A stretch of DNA of 64,000 nucleotides from Betaproteobacteria bacterium (lineage in GTDB: Bacteria > Pseudomonadota > Gammaproteobacteria > Burkholderiales > SG8-41): NCBI GenBank assembly GCA_900299145.1, contig OMIN01000114.1:1-64000 (forward strand), written 5' to 3'. Made by a program: the position numbers and the translations under genes. Positions 63,344 to 64,000 of the stretch are shown piece after piece (position 1 is the first letter of the stretch; each line of letters starts with the position of its first letter). The notes below the pieces were generated by a model, which saw only the letters and a program-made list of their open reading frames with translations, ran no database searches and had not been told where the DNA came from.

Positions 63344-63991
63344 TTACCCATTACTTCTTGAAAATTCCTCCATCACCCGCTTCTCATGCGCTGCCAGCTT
63401 TTGCGCACTGGCGCGATGCTGCATGCGCTCAAGATGCGCATGGCAGTTTTTGAATTGCGACAGATCGAGTTTGAACGAAATCGCGCGCCGAAAGCACCAG
63501 AAGAAATACGCGTCCGGCGCGGTAAAGTGATCAAAAAACCATTCGCGGCCTTGGAGCAGGTTTTCAACAACGGCGAAATCCTCGAACAGAAGTTTGTTGC
63601 CGACTTTTTTCACGTTCTCGGCTGAGCCGGGCAAATCGCAATAATTTTCCGGCCGCGCGTTGGGCGTCAGGTGTGGGTGTATGCCGGAGCCGAAAAACGA
63701 CATCAGCGAAATCGCCTTGATTTCCTGCATCGGGTCTTGCGGCAATAGCCTAGCCGCCGGATAGCGTCGTGCGATCCACACTTGTATGGCCAGATTTTCG
63801 GTGAGCGCCTCGCCGTCGATGATCAGCACCGGCACCTTGTGTTTGGGATTCAATTTCAGAAATTCGGGCGAACGCAATTGCCCGCTGCGCGAGTTGAGGT
63901 TCATTACCTCGAAATCCGCGCCGGCCTCGGTGAGCGTAATAAAGGGCACGGTGGCGCACGTTTGCGGGGCGTAGCAGAGGGTGAGGTTCAT
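63344..63991 (-). CDS. Glutathione S-transferase family protein
   Basis: A 215-residue glutathione transferase. The N-terminal thioredoxin-like domain has LCYAPQTCATVPFITLTEAG, the cis-proline KVPVLIIDGEALTENLAI and the glutathione-binding ENLAI turn. The helical C-terminal domain follows from about residue 90. Beta-class-like cysteine Cys12 in QTCA may be the catalytic residue. The start is an ATG 10 nt from the window's end, so upstream context is not visible. Confidence 0.9.
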   Translation of the reverse strand: MNLTLCYAPQTCATVPFITLTEAGADFEVMNLNSRSGQLRSPEFLKLNPKHKVPVLIIDGEALTENLAIQVWIARRYPAARLLPQDPMQEIKAISLMSFFGSGIHPHLTPNARPENYCDLPGSAENVKKVGNKLLFEDFAVVENLLQGREWFFDHFTAPDAYFFWCFRRAISFKLDLSQFKNCHAHLERMQHRASAQKLAAHEKRVMEEFSRSNG

Positions 63992-64000
63992 GGTGGCGGC

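Overview
The window looks like a contig from a Betaproteobacterium, most likely Burkholderiales. It is GC-rich and densely coded, and it carries at least thirteen copies of the TctC/Bug periplasmic solute receptor, an expansion typical of Bordetella, Cupriavidus and Comamonadaceae-like genomes. Homodimeric-type AceE, SoxCD, HrpA and Lrp/LysR regulators fit the same group. The first 24 bases are Nextera (Tn5 mosaic-end) adapter, so the left edge is a library artefact and the first gene is cut there.

Layout. 1-3.6 kb: two TctC receptors and a sulfatase, then an antitoxin/toxin pair with a palindrome in front of it. 3.6-6.3 kb: a lone aceE. 6.7-9.5 kb: class II aldolase, mtnA (broken by one stop codon) and an Lrp regulator. 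9.5-12.8 kb: two Tat-exported dienelactone-hydrolase paralogues and an aminotransferase. 12.9-20.2 kb: a broken adenylate cyclase-PilZ gene, a TauE exporter, a coiled-coil periplasmic protein, a histidine phosphatase, a hydrolase, a lipoprotein peptidase, an MFS transporter and a FecR protein. 20.3-24.1 kb: hrpA. 24.3-33.2 kb: three c-type cytochrome proteins (one fused to a beta-propeller), an MmgE/PrpD protein, a hydrolase, a phosphonatase-like HAD and three TctC receptors. 33.2-36.6 kb: soxCD and a broken serine hydrolase. 36.6-52.2 kb: mostly minus strand, with seven TctC receptors mixed with an epimerase, an alkaline-phosphatase-superfamily protein, a two-subunit CoA-transferase (alpha broken), a LysR regulator, a CaiB/BaiF CoA-transferase and a hydrolase. 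52.3-55.7 kb: a Rieske oxygenase alpha/beta pair, a small orphan and one TctC. 55.8-64 kb: a PQQ alcohol dehydrogenase with a lanthanide-type Asp pair, a GlcG/HbpS protein, an esterase/flavin monooxygenase/hydrolase operon, an IlvD/Edd dehydratase and a glutathione transferase.

Taken together this is a catabolic accessory region: many orphan receptors for organic acids sit beside CoA-transferases, oxygenases, dehydratases and esterases that could process them. No TctA/TctB membrane subunits occur in the window.

Two features are not explained by the genes. First, an AT-rich word of about 28 bp (core TAAGTATTTGTTTTTATT) recurs at least fourteen times, mostly at gene borders but also inside aceE, hrpA and the starts of several genes. 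Second, four otherwise intact genes are each cut by a single in-frame stop codon (TAG, TGA, TAA, TGA). There is also a dispersed stem-loop present twice in opposite orientation, with its 20-nt loop conserved exactly.
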